Part shown: positions 38,054 to 47,809 of the stretch, piece by piece
Layout: every line of letters starts with the position of its first letter
Position numbering within the stretch: the first letter of the stretch is position 1
Assembly (NCBI GenBank): GCA_000169995.1
Contig: AAZW01000018.1
Location: 17,060-81,059 of the forward strand
Source of the DNA: Vibrionales bacterium SWAT-3
GTDB taxonomy: Bacteria > Pseudomonadota > Gammaproteobacteria > Enterobacterales > Vibrionaceae
DNA length: 64,000 bases
Direction of reading: 5' to 3'
Notes under the pieces: generated by a model
What the model was told of the DNA's origin: nothing
Database searches by the model: none
Seen by the model: the letters and a program-made list of their open reading frames with translations, nothing else
Translations under genes and position numbers: made by a program

Positions 38054-38758
38054 ATGATCACAGGCCACCGCGGTGCCGCTTCTTTAGCACCAGAAAATAC
38101 GTTAGTGAGTATTGAACAAGCAGCGAAAGCTGGTGCTACATGGATTGAAATTGATACCCAGTTAAGCGCTGATGGCACCCCAATGGTTTTTCATGATAAG
38201 ACGGTAAATCGTTGCACTAACGGAACGGGCAATATTGCAGACTTAGATTTATCCGCTCTCAAAACGTTAGATGCTGGCAGTTGGTTTGGTAGCGAGTTCG
38301 CAGGGACAACGATTCCCACCTTGAGTGAAGCGCTCGACAAGTGCCTAGAGCTCGATGTGACCTTGAACCTTGAGATCAAAATTTATGACGATAAGGCTAT
38401 CCAACCTTTAGTTGAGAAAGTTGCCGCGCTGATTGAACAAAAGCAGTTCCCTATTGAAAAGCTACTCATCTCAAGCTTCAAAAAAGAAGCACTAAGCCTC
38501 TGCCAACAAATGATGCCAGAAGTTAAAAGAGGCTTTATTTGCGAGGTTTGGAATAATTTCAGCCTAGAGTCACTTAAATCACTCGCTCTTTACAGCATTC
38601 ATATTGACCACCGAATTCTTGATGAAAAAACGGCCAAAGCGATCAAAGCTTCAGGTGCCGTTCTTAAAATATGGACACTGAACGATCCTCAAATGGCGGC
38701 TAAATATTTCAACCTTGGTGTCGATAACATCATCACCGACGTACCAAACCAATTTTAG
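38054..38758 (+). CDS. Glycerophosphodiester phosphodiesterase, cytoplasmic
   Basis: A 234-residue GDPD-family enzyme that hydrolyses glycerophosphodiesters to sn-glycerol-3-phosphate and an alcohol. ITGHRGAASLAPENTLVSIE carries the catalytic HRG...ENT signature, and WIEIDTQLSADGTPMVFHDK holds the metal-binding Glu/Asp and second catalytic His. ALDKCLELDVTLNLEIK supplies the distal Glu. The C-terminus VLKIWTLNDPQMAAKYFNLG is the usual WTxN motif. There is no signal peptide, so it is UgpQ-like. It is divergent from the TRAP operon and followed after nine bases by the DeoR regulator. Confidence 0.95.
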   Translation: MITGHRGAASLAPENTLVSIEQAAKAGATWIEIDTQLSADGTPMVFHDKTVNRCTNGTGNIADLDLSALKTLDAGSWFGSEFAGTTIPTLSEALDKCLELDVTLNLEIKIYDDKAIQPLVEKVAALIEQKQFPIEKLLISSFKKEALSLCQQMMPEVKRGFICEVWNNFSLESLKSLALYSIHIDHRILDEKTAKAIKASGAVLKIWTLNDPQMAAKYFNLGVDNIITDVPNQF

Positions 38759-38767
38759 TGAGCTTCC

Positions 38768-39520
38768 ATGGAACTGAACCATCGTCAGAAAGAAATACTC
38801 GCAACACTTAAGGCTAATCAAGACATACAGATCGACCATTTAGCCGAGTTATTTTCTGTCACCACTCAAACCATTCGTCGTGATGTAAACCACCTGTGTG
38901 AACAAGGCCTAGCACGCAGAGTACACGGAGGCGTCAGCCTACCTACTACGCTCACCAATACTAGCTACCGATTCCGGGCTGGTGTTGAGTCTGAAACAAA
39001 AGACAGTATTGCGATGGCGGTTGCCGACGCGATACCTGAAGGGTCAACGGTTATGATGGGCATTGGTACGACCGTCACTCGCATCGCTCAATATTTGTTG
39101 GCTAAGCCCGCATTGCGAGTGATCACCAATAACCTTCAAGTAGCTCGTATCCTTGAAGCAAATGAGCAAATTGAAGTGTATTTGGCTGGCGGTTTGTTCA
39201 GGCGAGAACACCAAGACATGGTGGGAAGCAGTGTGGTCCACTTCTTTTCCGATTTTGAAGCCGACATTGGCATCTGTGGTTGTGGCTCAGTAACAGACAG
39301 TCATTTCGCCATGGAACATGAACAAGTTGAAGCTGATCTATCCAAGTCGATCATAAAGAACAGCCGTGAAAGTTGGCTAGTAGCAGATGCCAGTAAATGG
39401 GGCCGCTTTGCTGCTCTGAAGGTAGCTTCACTGAATGATTTTGACCGCATCTACACAAACAGCACTCAGCTGCCATCTGAATTGAACATACATTTGGTCG
39501 AAGACGAAACACATCAATAA
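38768..39520 (+). CDS. DeoR-family regulator (GlpR-like)
   Basis: A 250-residue DeoR-type repressor. The N-terminal helix-turn-helix (MELNHRQKEILATLKANQDI, then FSVTTQTIRRDVNHLCEQGL) is followed by the DeoR sensor domain. There, VMMGIGTTVTRIAQYLL, LRVITNNLQVARIL and VADASKWGRFA match the sugar-phosphate-binding ISOCOT fold. It resembles GlpR, which senses glycerol-3-phosphate. With the upstream phosphodiesterase it forms a two-gene operon, and it probably controls the divergent TRAP genes as well; ligand and operator are inferred. Confidence 0.9.
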   Translation: MELNHRQKEILATLKANQDIQIDHLAELFSVTTQTIRRDVNHLCEQGLARRVHGGVSLPTTLTNTSYRFRAGVESETKDSIAMAVADAIPEGSTVMMGIGTTVTRIAQYLLAKPALRVITNNLQVARILEANEQIEVYLAGGLFRREHQDMVGSSVVHFFSDFEADIGICGCGSVTDSHFAMEHEQVEADLSKSIIKNSRESWLVADASKWGRFAALKVASLNDFDRIYTNSTQLPSELNIHLVEDETHQ

Positions 39521-39542
39521 AGATGAAAAACATAGATAGCAA

Positions 39543-39568
39543 AAAGCCTAGCATCATCGCTAGGCTTT
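39543..39568. terminator. Terminator between deoR-like gene and gltS
   Basis: A perfect 10-bp stem (AAAGCCTAGC with GCTAGGCTTT) around ATCATC, between convergent genes. Confidence 0.82.
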
Positions 39569-39598
39569 GAAGTTAAAGAAAATAGCTTTTAATTAGTG

Positions 39599-40813
39599 CT
39601 ACATTCCAACAAAGAAACTGATTACCAACGCGTTAATCAAATCGACAAAGAAGCCACACACTAATGGCACCACGATAAATGCTTGTGGACTAGCACCATA
39701 GCGATGTGTAACCGCAGTCATGTTTACGATCGCAGTAGCTGTTGAGCCAAGGGTGATACCACCGAAGCCAGAACATATCACCACTGAGTCGTAGTTTCTT
39801 CCCATCAAGTAATAAACCACAAAGATGGTAAACAGCAGTGAAAGTAGTATCTGGATACTCATGATCACCGAGATGTAACCAAACAACCCATCAAGGTCCC
39901 AGATACGCAACCCCATCAATGCCATGGTCAAGAACATGCCCAAGCAGATGTCAGAGATCATTGCTAAACCTTTACGACCTTGCGCGATTTTCTCTTGCGT
40001 GCGACGCTTCTTAAACAATGCGCGTCCAACGTTACCGATTAGGATACCTGCGATTAAACAGCTTACGAATAGAGGCAGTTTTAGGCCCATTGATTCAATA
40101 ACTTCACTTAAGCTATAACCTAGCATAAGTGTCAGGTTTAGAATCAACCATGCCCATAACACACCGTAGTGGCTGAGCTCAGTTTTGGTTTCACTCTCTT
40201 GAAATGCACCAACCGTTACCTCCTCTTCATTTGAAGGGCTCACTTTGTGTTTGTTAAGAAGGTAGTTGGCAATCGAACCAACAATCACACAGGCTGCGAT
40301 TAAACCAACCGTGTTGGAAGCCACACCAAGCTCCAACGCGTTAGAAATACCAAACTCTTCTACGAACATTGGCGCCCAAGCTAGAGTTGTACCAACACCG
40401 CCAATCAAGCTAATTGAGCCTGACAACAAGCCCGCTTTCGCATCCATACCAAAACCCGATGCGACAGCCATACCCACCACGTTTTGAAGAACGATAAAAG
40501 TCGACGCCAAACAGAGCAGGATAAACAGCGGCCGCCCACCTTTTACTAGCGTCTTAATGTCCGCTTGTAGCCCAATACCAGCAAAAAAGTAGAGAAGCAG
40601 AAAGTCTCTAACATCGAGGCTAAAGGTGATTTGGATTTCAAAGAGATAGTAAAGCGCAGCGACAATAGCAGCACAAACAAAGCCACCAATAACTGGCTCT
40701 GGTAACGAATACTTCCTTAATACTTCAGAGCGCTCGATTAAGCCTTTACCAATAAACAGTAATGAGATCGCTATAGTAAAGGAGAGCATTGGAGAAACGA
40801 GGGTTTCTGTCAT
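39599..40813 (-). CDS. gltS: Sodium/glutamate symporter
   Basis: A 404-residue inner-membrane protein of the ESS (GltS) family that imports glutamate with sodium. It has about 11-12 membrane helices in two inverted halves. Each half contains a glycine-rich re-entrant loop: SGSISLIGGVGTTLAWAPMF near residue 135 and VVICSGFGGITLGSTATAIV near 345. A central cytoplasmic loop is rich in charged residues (HKVSPSNEEEVTVGAFQESE). Length matches E. coli GltS (401). The gene is monocistronic with a 250-bp upstream spacer shared with the tRNA gene. No sequence oddity. Confidence 0.95.
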   Translation of the reverse strand: MTETLVSPMLSFTIAISLLFIGKGLIERSEVLRKYSLPEPVIGGFVCAAIVAALYYLFEIQITFSLDVRDFLLLYFFAGIGLQADIKTLVKGGRPLFILLCLASTFIVLQNVVGMAVASGFGMDAKAGLLSGSISLIGGVGTTLAWAPMFVEEFGISNALELGVASNTVGLIAACVIVGSIANYLLNKHKVSPSNEEEVTVGAFQESETKTELSHYGVLWAWLILNLTLMLGYSLSEVIESMGLKLPLFVSCLIAGILIGNVGRALFKKRRTQEKIAQGRKGLAMISDICLGMFLTMALMGLRIWDLDGLFGYISVIMSIQILLSLLFTIFVVYYLMGRNYDSVVICSGFGGITLGSTATAIVNMTAVTHRYGASPQAFIVVPLVCGFFVDLINALVISFFVGM

Positions 40814-41034
40814 GATGAGATAGATTCCTAAGAGTTAAGATTATTCATAATGTTGCTTACTCTAAATCTTGTAGATTCATGACAATAAATCAAGCGTTTA
40901 TCGGTGACATCAATCGCTAATCTGGATCAAAATGCTTCAACATAAACAGTGGGGGTGACGAACACAAAAAGGATTTGAGAAAGTAATGTTTCAAAAAGAA
41001 GAAGGGATAAAAATTTAGGAGCCCAAGAACGAGA

Positions 41035-41060
41035 AAACCCCAGCATTTCTGCTGGGGTTT
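41035..41060 (-). terminator. Terminator of the tRNA-Ser gene
   Basis: An 11-bp perfect stem (AAACCCCAGCA with TGCTGGGGTTT) and loop TTTC, eight bases past the tRNA 3' end on the minus strand, followed by TTTTCTC. Confidence 0.82.
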
Positions 41061-41067
41061 AGAATAG

Positions 41068-41158
41068 TGGTGGAAGGATGGGGATTTGAACCCCAGATAC
41101 GCTATAAACGTATACTCGCTTTCCAGGCGAGCGCCTTAAGCCACTCAGCCATCCTTCC
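41068..41158 (-). tRNA. tRNA-Ser (anticodon GGA)
   Basis: A class II tRNA of 91 nt with encoded CCA. The acceptor stem is GGAAGGA with TCCTTCC, the D arm has GAGTGGCTTAAGG, and the anticodon stem-loop CTCGCCTGGAAAGCGAG gives GGA. A long variable arm (TACGTTTATAGCGTA) and a T arm with GGTTCAAATCC follow. The discriminator base is A rather than the G usual for bacterial tRNA-Ser. Decodes UCC and UCU. Confidence 0.95.
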
Positions 41159-41336
41159 ACAAATTGTGTCGAGCTCGTTACTCAACGAGGCGCTACTTTA
41201 TTGATTCTGCTTGCTTTGGTCAAGGGGCATTGTCAAAAAAAGTGCCTTTTTAAGTTTGTTCGATTACAAATTAACTCATTAGATCAAAAACAAACCAAAT
41301 TTGATGCTGTCGCTATTCTTAAGCTTGTTGCTTTTG

Positions 41337-41786
41337 TTAAGCTTGTTGACAGTAACCTGGAACTCTAAACCACTTACGGCACATATCTAAGAAGTAACCG
41401 TACAATACACCCATCCCGCAAGAAATCACCGCGTTACTGGTTACCGCAGTCACGATCTGGTCACTTGAAGCACCAACAGCCAACAAAATACCAGCATACA
41501 CTGGAGACTGGAACAACACGTAAGCCATTAAGTCAGAGAGGTTTTTCATCAACGAGCTTTGTGAAAGTTTTGCACCATTACGCAAGAACCAATCACGGAA
41601 CACGCCATAAGGCCATGCAATGGCAATATTTACCGGAATCGACAGCGTTCGAGAAGCAAGAGATTGCTCGAACGTCATACCAGAGATGAACACTTCTACG
41701 ATCATGCCGGAGATAAAACAAAAAACTACCATAGCAAATGTATCCGCCGCTGCGTTACGAATACAAAATGGACCACGAGACTTCAT
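41337..41786 (-). CDS. alaE: L-alanine exporter
   Basis: A 149-residue inner-membrane protein of the AlaE (YgaW) family that exports L-alanine. It has four predicted helices, near residues 15-35, 45-65, 84-105 and 113-135. Characteristic stretches are [40 protein letters not shown] and [20 protein letters not shown]. The length is the same as E. coli AlaE (149). The GxxxG-like segment [19 protein letters not shown] lies near the C-terminus. It is a single gene between the tRNA-Ser and the hybrid kinase, with about 250 bp upstream. Confidence 0.95.
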   Translation of the reverse strand: MKSRGPFCIRNAAADTFAMVVFCFISGMIVEVFISGMTFEQSLASRTLSIPVNIAIAWPYGVFRDWFLRNGAKLSQSSLMKNLSDLMAYVLFQSPVYAGILLAVGASSDQIVTAVTSNAVISCGMGVLYGYFLDMCRKWFRVPGYCQQA

Positions 41787-42035
41787 TTAGCGTTAAACCT
41801 AAAATATATCACTACCTATTTAGTGATTTAGCAACATATAAACAAGGCACTTTCGCACCCCACCAGATAATGTCGCTATTAAAACACAAGGTTAGCAGTC
41901 ATACATTTCAAATTAAAAATCAAGTTGTAAATTAACAACCAAAAACCATTTAAAAACCAGTCACTTCCACTAAAAAATTACAACAAGGTTATAATTCAGC
42001 CATTTCGTCATTAACTTTCCGTAATTAAACAACAA

Positions 42036-44606
42036 CTATGCCATAGGCAGGTTGACGGTAATTATGTTGATCACATCTTGAGTCGGCGGAGCGCCTAAAG
42101 AAACCTGTTCTAATGCTTTATCAACTTGGCGAGAAAGCTCAGCATTGTCCATAGGTTCGACATGCTTACGCAGACTTTCTAACGCCGATTGAATCAGGTC
42201 TAAGTTATTGTCTTCTAAAGCGACATAGAGTGTCACGAGTAGCTCTTCGGTATTGTCCTTGTTGCGCAGATCAGGTTTCGGTAGTGAGCGGCTTGAGCTC
42301 TTATTCTTATGAAGGTTCGCATCGTGACTGTTTAAGCTCACAGGCTTAACTAAAGACCCGTTCTCATTCTGGCTTTTGGTTTCATGATATTGATACAACT
42401 TATTAGAGTAACGGAACAGGGCATCATCAAGTTCACGCTCATCAATCGGCTTAGCGATAATATAATCTACTCCAGCCCCAAGCATACGCTCACGAGTCTC
42501 TTTGAATACATCAGCCGTACAACCAAATATCAATACTGAAGACACTTCACCAATTAACGCTCGAATGGCTGTTGTTGATTCTACGCCGTCCATAACTGGC
42601 ATGTGGTTATCCATCAACACGAGGTCAAATCGTTCAGCAACAAGCGCCTGTATCGCCAGTTCACCATTTTCAACGCTCTTGCAAGTAAAGCCCTTGCTAT
42701 TCATAAAGGTCTCAATGATTACCGTGTTGGTTCGATTGTCTTCAACGATCAGCACCTTCAAACCAGAATAATCTAACTTCTTGTGTGGCAGGCTCTCTAT
42801 TTCACCAGGCTGACAAGGTTGAATTTTCAAACGTACATCAAAGCTCGTGCCTATCCCCTCCTCACTGGTGACGGTAATGTTGCCATCCATAAGTTGAGTA
42901 ATTTTCTTCACAATGGCTAGGCCAAGTCCTGTACCACCAAAACGTCTTGTCGTCGAAGACTCCGCTTGTTCAAACGGTTTAAAAATACGCTTTTGCGCCT
43001 CTTTCGATATACCGATGCCGGTATCACGAACTCGGATGCTGAGGTAAGTATCGCTGCCCTCGACCATCTCTTTAAGGTAAACCTCAACAAAACCGCGTGA
43101 GGTGAACTTCACCGCATTATTTAAGAGATTAAATAGGATTTGACGCAAGCGAGCTTTGTCGGAAAAATACCAACGACCGGAAGGCACTTCCGAATAGACC
43201 TTAAATTGAAGCCCTTTCTCTGAAGACAATGTGTAGTAAACGCTGTTGATACTGCCGATGATCGAATCCAGTGGGAAACGTGTCTCATCAAGGTCTAACC
43301 TACCCTGCTCAATCTTAGAGAAGTCCAAAATTTCATTCAGCAAGGTCATCATGTGATCGCCTGATTCATACAGACTCTTTAAGTGCTTCTCTTGCTCAGC
43401 ATTGAGCGGGGTTTTCAGCAGAATTTGTGCAGTACCTAAGACACCATTCATAGGGGTACGAATTTCGTGTGACAGGGTCGCAAGGAAAGCGGTCTTTGCA
43501 TTGGTTGATGCTTGCGCTTTCACTTTTTCTGCTTCGAGATATACCGTCTTCTCATTGAAGGTTTTGATTAGGTGGCCGATCTCATCATGACTTGAATAAT
43601 CAACGTCAATCACCTCGCCGGCTTTTGAACTGTTAACCTGAGTGGCTATGTTAGTGATTGGAGTGATTAAATAACGGTTAAGCAAGTAGTAACCTGCCAT
43701 CACACACAGTAGCAACAAGGGCACAATACCACCCTCGATACTCATCACCTGACGAAACACTTCATCTGCTACCCGCGATTTAGAGTTAACGACATCAACT
43801 TGCCACCCAAATTCACCGAATTGATTGCTACTAATGTAGATCCCTTCAACGAGATTAAAGTTATGAGAAACCAAGACTTGGTTTAGCTTGTCTCTCAAGG
43901 TAATACCAAGGTTGTACTCTTCTGCATGGTTCTTAATAAAACCCAGTAACTCTTCCAAAGAGAGGTCCACCGTCGCGATACCTGCAAAGGTGCCATCGTA
44001 GTAATAAGGCGAAGACGCCGTTATCATTCGAACGTGCGTGTATGGATCGATGTAGACATCACTCCATGAGATGGTTCCCTGCGGTTCATCGACCACGGAG
44101 GTATACCAGTATTCTTCGTGATAAGGGGCATTTTTAGGATTGTTGTAAGAAAACAGTTGGTCGATGCTGCCATCGTCAGCTTTGTTGAAGAAGTAACTGT
44201 TCAGCAACTTATCGGGATCGAGCGTGTAAGGTTCAGGCCAAATACCAGCACTGACGATGGTGTCGTCACTCGCGGCTAACATCGACTTGAACAGCGGGAT
44301 AACATCTTCGCCTTTACGATGCGCCTGAGCAAAGCCAACTAAACTATCAACAAAGCCTTGAGAGCTGCTGAGTGGCTCTGTAATCAACGAAGACAGCAAT
44401 TGCGTACGTAGGTCGAGGTTTTGCTGCAGTTTGGCGCGCACGGGGGATTCTACGACGTAATACGTCACACTACCGACAATAGCGATAAACATTGCAAGGT
44501 ATAACCCAAGCGCTACCATGCTTTTTTTCTTTAAGGACGACCGTATCTGCATAATTCTTTTATTGTTTTCTTTTCTGTTAAACCTAGTGTTTATCATCAA
44601 CGACAT
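42036..44606 (-). CDS. Hybrid sensor histidine kinase with receiver domain
   Basis: A hybrid kinase of about 856 residues. An N-terminal helix (near 33-52) and a second helix (near 290-310) enclose a dCache-type sensor (TISWSDVYIDPYTHVRMITA). Then come HAMP, a dimerisation domain with FLATLSHEIRTPMNGVLGTA (phospho-His near 385), an ATPase domain (LFNLLNNAVKFTS, VRDTGIGIS, GTGLGLAIVKKI) and a receiver with the acceptor Asp in LVLMDNHMPVMDG. The C-terminal ~100 residues lack a convincing HPt histidine, so phosphate should pass to a separate HPt. The start at 44606 is preferred because AAAAAGGC lies just upstream. No adjacent regulator; the ligand is unknown. Confidence 0.9.
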   Translation of the reverse strand: MSLMINTRFNRKENNKRIMQIRSSLKKKSMVALGLYLAMFIAIVGSVTYYVVESPVRAKLQQNLDLRTQLLSSLITEPLSSSQGFVDSLVGFAQAHRKGEDVIPLFKSMLAASDDTIVSAGIWPEPYTLDPDKLLNSYFFNKADDGSIDQLFSYNNPKNAPYHEEYWYTSVVDEPQGTISWSDVYIDPYTHVRMITASSPYYYDGTFAGIATVDLSLEELLGFIKNHAEEYNLGITLRDKLNQVLVSHNFNLVEGIYISSNQFGEFGWQVDVVNSKSRVADEVFRQVMSIEGGIVPLLLLCVMAGYYLLNRYLITPITNIATQVNSSKAGEVIDVDYSSHDEIGHLIKTFNEKTVYLEAEKVKAQASTNAKTAFLATLSHEIRTPMNGVLGTAQILLKTPLNAEQEKHLKSLYESGDHMMTLLNEILDFSKIEQGRLDLDETRFPLDSIIGSINSVYYTLSSEKGLQFKVYSEVPSGRWYFSDKARLRQILFNLLNNAVKFTSRGFVEVYLKEMVEGSDTYLSIRVRDTGIGISKEAQKRIFKPFEQAESSTTRRFGGTGLGLAIVKKITQLMDGNITVTSEEGIGTSFDVRLKIQPCQPGEIESLPHKKLDYSGLKVLIVEDNRTNTVIIETFMNSKGFTCKSVENGELAIQALVAERFDLVLMDNHMPVMDGVESTTAIRALIGEVSSVLIFGCTADVFKETRERMLGAGVDYIIAKPIDERELDDALFRYSNKLYQYHETKSQNENGSLVKPVSLNSHDANLHKNKSSSRSLPKPDLRNKDNTEELLVTLYVALEDNNLDLIQSALESLRKHVEPMDNAELSRQVDKALEQVSLGAPPTQDVINIITVNLPMA

Positions 44607-44690
44607 CAAGCCTTTTTAGATTGAAGCTTGATTGGCACAAGTTCATTGGTACTATAAGCGCAAATATGTTCCCTTTTACGGTACCTCACT

Positions 44691-45260
44691 TTGACTTTAC
44701 AAGATATTCTTGCGCTTCCAGAGTTGGAAGGAAAGCTAATCACAGAACACAAAACCATGGGCTTTGTCACTGCAATGGCTGCAGCGCCAAATGTGTTAAC
44801 CCCGCATGAGTGGCTACCGTTCCTTTGGGGTGGCGAAGAAGTCGCTCCTTTCACTGATGGTGAGCAACTAGAAAGCTACATTGAAGTGATCATTGCGCTT
44901 TGGAACAAAACTCGTCCAGAATTAATCGAAGGCACTTGGGTTTGGCCTGAAGCTTGTCAATTGGACGAAGAGGAAGTGGTTAATACTGCTGCTCGTGATT
45001 TCTGTGAAGGCTTACTTCAAGGCTGGCAGATCGCTCGTGATGATTGGGAAACGCTAATGCCTGAAGATAGCGAAGACAACGCACTGGTTGGCGGCGTTCT
45101 ACTTTCTCTTAGCATGCTTTACGATCCAGAAACTTCAATCGCAACACTTGCAGAACAAGGAATCGAAGGTTTAGAGCAGTTTGAAGAGATCTTCAATGCG
45201 GTTCCTGTAATGCTTTGCGGCCTAACTCAGCGCGGTATTGCTCTGGCTGAAGCTCAATAA
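44691..45260 (+). CDS. UPF0149 (YecA/YgfB) family protein
   Basis: A 189-residue acidic cytoplasmic protein of the YecA/YgfB family. It begins at a TTG with MTLQDILALPELEGKLITEH; no in-frame ATG precedes the conserved helix, so the TTG start is accepted without a strong ribosome-binding site. Conserved features are GFVTAMAAAP, WLPFLWGG, and ARDFCEGLLQGWQIARDDWE near the middle. The function of the family is not established. There is no C-terminal SEC-C zinc motif, unlike many YecA proteins. Divergent from the hybrid kinase, ended by a strong terminator. Confidence 0.85.
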   Translation: MTLQDILALPELEGKLITEHKTMGFVTAMAAAPNVLTPHEWLPFLWGGEEVAPFTDGEQLESYIEVIIALWNKTRPELIEGTWVWPEACQLDEEEVVNTAARDFCEGLLQGWQIARDDWETLMPEDSEDNALVGGVLLSLSMLYDPETSIATLAEQGIEGLEQFEEIFNAVPVMLCGLTQRGIALAEAQ

Positions 45261-45294
45261 AAAAGTATTCAACAAAAGCACTTAACTAAACAAC

Positions 45295-45319
45295 AAAAGG
45301 CCTCACGATGAGGCCTTTT
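45295..45319. terminator. Terminator after the YgfB-like gene
   Basis: An 11-bp stem (AAAAGGCCTCA with TGAGGCCTTTT) and a CGA loop, followed by T residues; the convergent channel gene ends at 45395. Confidence 0.85.
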
Positions 45320-45394
45320 TTAATTAGAGCATGCTAAGTAACGCGAAAAACTTCAAATACGTATAAGAGCACTCACACCAAAAAGATTCGTTAC

Positions 45395-46426
45395 TTAAAA
45401 GCCTTTCCAATCAAAGTCATCAATACGCTCATCAGCAATATAGAACAACTTAGTACCACTGCTGACAACTTGATCCAATTCTGGATTGAGCTCAATACCA
45501 TTTCCGGAGTCTATCGCAATCAAGGTCGCTTGATACTTCTCTTTAAACACAGAGAAAATCGGCGCAACGGTCACAGGCTCAGCGTCTTGAGGGTAATAAG
45601 TCGAATACTGTGTCATGCCACGTGTCGAGCTGAGTAGTTCTTGGTGCAGCGCACTGGAACCGGGATCAACAGCAGCTTTTGCAAGCATCTCTGCGCCTAC
45701 CGCCGGAATACATTCGGAGTTCGGGCAATGTTTATGTAGCAAGTCACTCAGTGCTTCATCTTTAAAGTAAACCAACAGATGTGCTTCTGGGTTTCGGTTG
45801 GCACAGTAAAGTGCGGCAGATAAGGTAATATCATCTTCTGGGTTATCAATCAGAATACAGCTGGCTGACTCAATACCCGTCTTTTCCATCTCTTTGCCAT
45901 CGGTGTAGCTGTTTACTTTAACGAAGTTGATTTCACCGGGTAACGGGTTCTCAATATCTGAACGCGTACATAACACAATTGGTCGCCTGCCCGTTTCTTC
46001 GTGCTGCAACATACGAATGAGGTGAATAGTTCTTTGCTCATTCCATCCAAGCATCAAAATGTGGTTGTCCACTCTAACTCTCCTTTTTCCTAACAAGCCA
46101 GCTCGCCAATATTCAACACCTTCTGTCGCTACCTTGCCGAGTAAGGCCGCGAAAAGACTCAGTCCACCCGGAATAACAAACAGTATAACGATCCATTGCC
46201 CTGCTTCTGTCGTAGGTGATAAATCGCCGTACCCTACTGTTGAAGCGGTCACCACTAAGTAATATGCGAACGTGGTAAACGAGCCAGTTAGAGCTGTTTC
46301 ACCCGCTAGATATAAACTCGACCATGACAGAAATACGTAGCCTAAGAAGGTGAATAGTAAGTTTTTTCCATTCAAAACAAAGATATTTGCTTTGACCCAA
46401 CGTTTGAGTTGTAACCAGATTATCAT
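45395..46426 (-). CDS. Potassium channel with TrkA-N domain
   Basis: A 343-residue two-helix ion channel. The first membrane helix is LLFTFLGYVFLSWSSLYLAG; the pore loop carries the selectivity filter TVGYGDL in YYLVVTASTVGYGDLSPTTE near residue 65, and the second helix is IVILFVIPGGLSLFAALLG. The cytoplasmic part contains an RCK/TrkA-N Rossmann domain starting DNHILMLGWNEQRTIHLIRM (GWNEQ replaces the usual GxGxxG) and ending near residue 240, then a TrkA-C-like region. It resembles bacterial Kch/MthK-type channels. Monocistronic. Gating ligand unknown. Confidence 0.9.
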   Translation of the reverse strand: MIIWLQLKRWVKANIFVLNGKNLLFTFLGYVFLSWSSLYLAGETALTGSFTTFAYYLVVTASTVGYGDLSPTTEAGQWIVILFVIPGGLSLFAALLGKVATEGVEYWRAGLLGKRRVRVDNHILMLGWNEQRTIHLIRMLQHEETGRRPIVLCTRSDIENPLPGEINFVKVNSYTDGKEMEKTGIESASCILIDNPEDDITLSAALYCANRNPEAHLLVYFKDEALSDLLHKHCPNSECIPAVGAEMLAKAAVDPGSSALHQELLSSTRGMTQYSTYYPQDAEPVTVAPIFSVFKEKYQATLIAIDSGNGIELNPELDQVVSSGTKLFYIADERIDDFDWKGF

Positions 46427-46550
46427 TCGAGCCTCGAATCCTTCGATCTTACTTACATGCTAGAAAAAATACGGGATGTCAACAAGATGAATCATCAGAA
46501 AAAGATACATGCTCACAAGATTGATATTAGCAGGCTACCTTTAGGTACAA

Positions 46551-46577
46551 AAAAACCAGCACTAAAGGCTGGTTTTT
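46551..46577 (-). terminator. Terminator of nadA / tol-pal operon end
   Basis: A 10-bp stem (AAAAACCAGC with GCTGGTTTTT) around ACTAAAG, 25 bp past the nadA stop. Confidence 0.82.
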
Positions 46578-46601
46578 AAATTAGTCAGATAAGTAAGCCG
46601 C

Positions 46602-47663
46602 TTACGCGTTGCCTTTTACCTGCATGTTTAACTGCTCTGCGAAATCTAACATACGGTTCAATGGGATAAGCGATTTAACACGTAGCTCGTCAGAAACGAA
46701 GATTTCGTGTTGCTCACCGCCATTCTCAAGTGCATTTTCAATTGCCTCAAGACCGTTCATTGCCATCCAAGGACAGTGTGCACAACTACGACAAGTTGCA
46801 CCAGCACCCGCCGTTGGCGCTTCAATCAGCTCTTTTTCAGGAACCAGTTGTTGCATCTTGAAGAAGATGCCTTTGTCTGTCGCAACAATCATCTGTGGAT
46901 GCGGCAGCTCTTTCGCTTTCTTGATTAATTGGCTAGTAGAACCAACGGCATCAGCCAGCTCAACAACGCTTGCTGGAGACTCTGGGTGCACAAGAATTGC
47001 AGCTTCAGGGTATACCGACTTCATTTTCTTCAATGCATCAGCAGAGAACTCATCATGAACGATACACTCACCTTGCCAAAGCAACATGTCAGCGCCAGTT
47101 TGATTCGCGATATAAGAACCTAAGTGGCGGTCAGGGCCCCAAATAATTGGTTTGCCTTCAGCGTCTAGGCTTTCAACGATTTCTAGAGCAATGCTCGACG
47201 TCACCACCCAATCTGCACGAGCTTTAACAGCCGCAGAGGTGTTCGCGTATACAACGACAGTGTGGTCAGGGTGAGCATCACAAAATTCTGTGAATTTATC
47301 AGCAGGACAGCCAAGGTCAAGTGAACATTCTGCTTCAAGCGTCGGCATGAGAATGCGTTTTTCAGGAGTAAGGATCTTTGCAGACTCACCCATGAAACGA
47401 ACACCTGCGATGATCAAAGTGCTTGCTGAGTGACGGTTACCGAATTTAGCCATTTCTAATGAATCGCCAACGAAACCACCAGTTTCTTCTGCCAGAGCCT
47501 GAATTTCAGGATCTGTGTAGTAGTGTGCAATTAGAACTGCATCTTTTTCTTGAAGTAGTTTTTTGATGTTTGCGATGTGGGCCTGTTTCTGAGCGTCGCT
47601 CAATGGAACTGGCTTAGGCGGAAACGGGTAAACTGTATCGATTTTATCTAGTATATGACTCAT
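46602..47663 (-). CDS. nadA: Quinolinate synthase
   Basis: Condenses iminoaspartate with dihydroxyacetone phosphate to quinolinate in NAD synthesis, using a [4Fe-4S] cluster. The start [20 protein letters not shown] at 47663 gives 353 residues; a longer frame to 47699 adds 12 basic residues without family support. The cluster cysteines lie in [15 protein letters not shown] and in the C-terminal [20 protein letters not shown]; a third lies in [12 protein letters not shown]. Substrate-binding motifs include [20 protein letters not shown] and [18 protein letters not shown]. It is next to cpoB, as in many gammaproteobacteria, but a hairpin separates them. Confidence 0.96.
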   Translation of the reverse strand: MSHILDKIDTVYPFPPKPVPLSDAQKQAHIANIKKLLQEKDAVLIAHYYTDPEIQALAEETGGFVGDSLEMAKFGNRHSASTLIIAGVRFMGESAKILTPEKRILMPTLEAECSLDLGCPADKFTEFCDAHPDHTVVVYANTSAAVKARADWVVTSSIALEIVESLDAEGKPIIWGPDRHLGSYIANQTGADMLLWQGECIVHDEFSADALKKMKSVYPEAAILVHPESPASVVELADAVGSTSQLIKKAKELPHPQMIVATDKGIFFKMQQLVPEKELIEAPTAGAGATCRSCAHCPWMAMNGLEAIENALENGGEQHEIFVSDELRVKSLIPLNRMLDFAEQLNMQVKGNA

Positions 47664-47776
47664 TGCTCTTGCTCTACGCAACTTCTTCCGAGAATCCAAG
47701 TATTCTACACAGGACAGCGATGAGGATCAAAAAGGATTGGTTGTAAGCAAGTACAGTTAGATATTGAAACAGGCAT

Positions 47777-47800
47777 AAAAAAGAGGCGCCTTAGCACCTC
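47777..47800 (-). terminator. Terminator after cpoB
   Basis: On the minus strand GAGGTGC pairs with GCGCCTC (one G-U) around TAAG, followed by T6. It separates cpoB from nadA. Confidence 0.7.
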
Positions 47801-47809
47801 CATTTGGTT

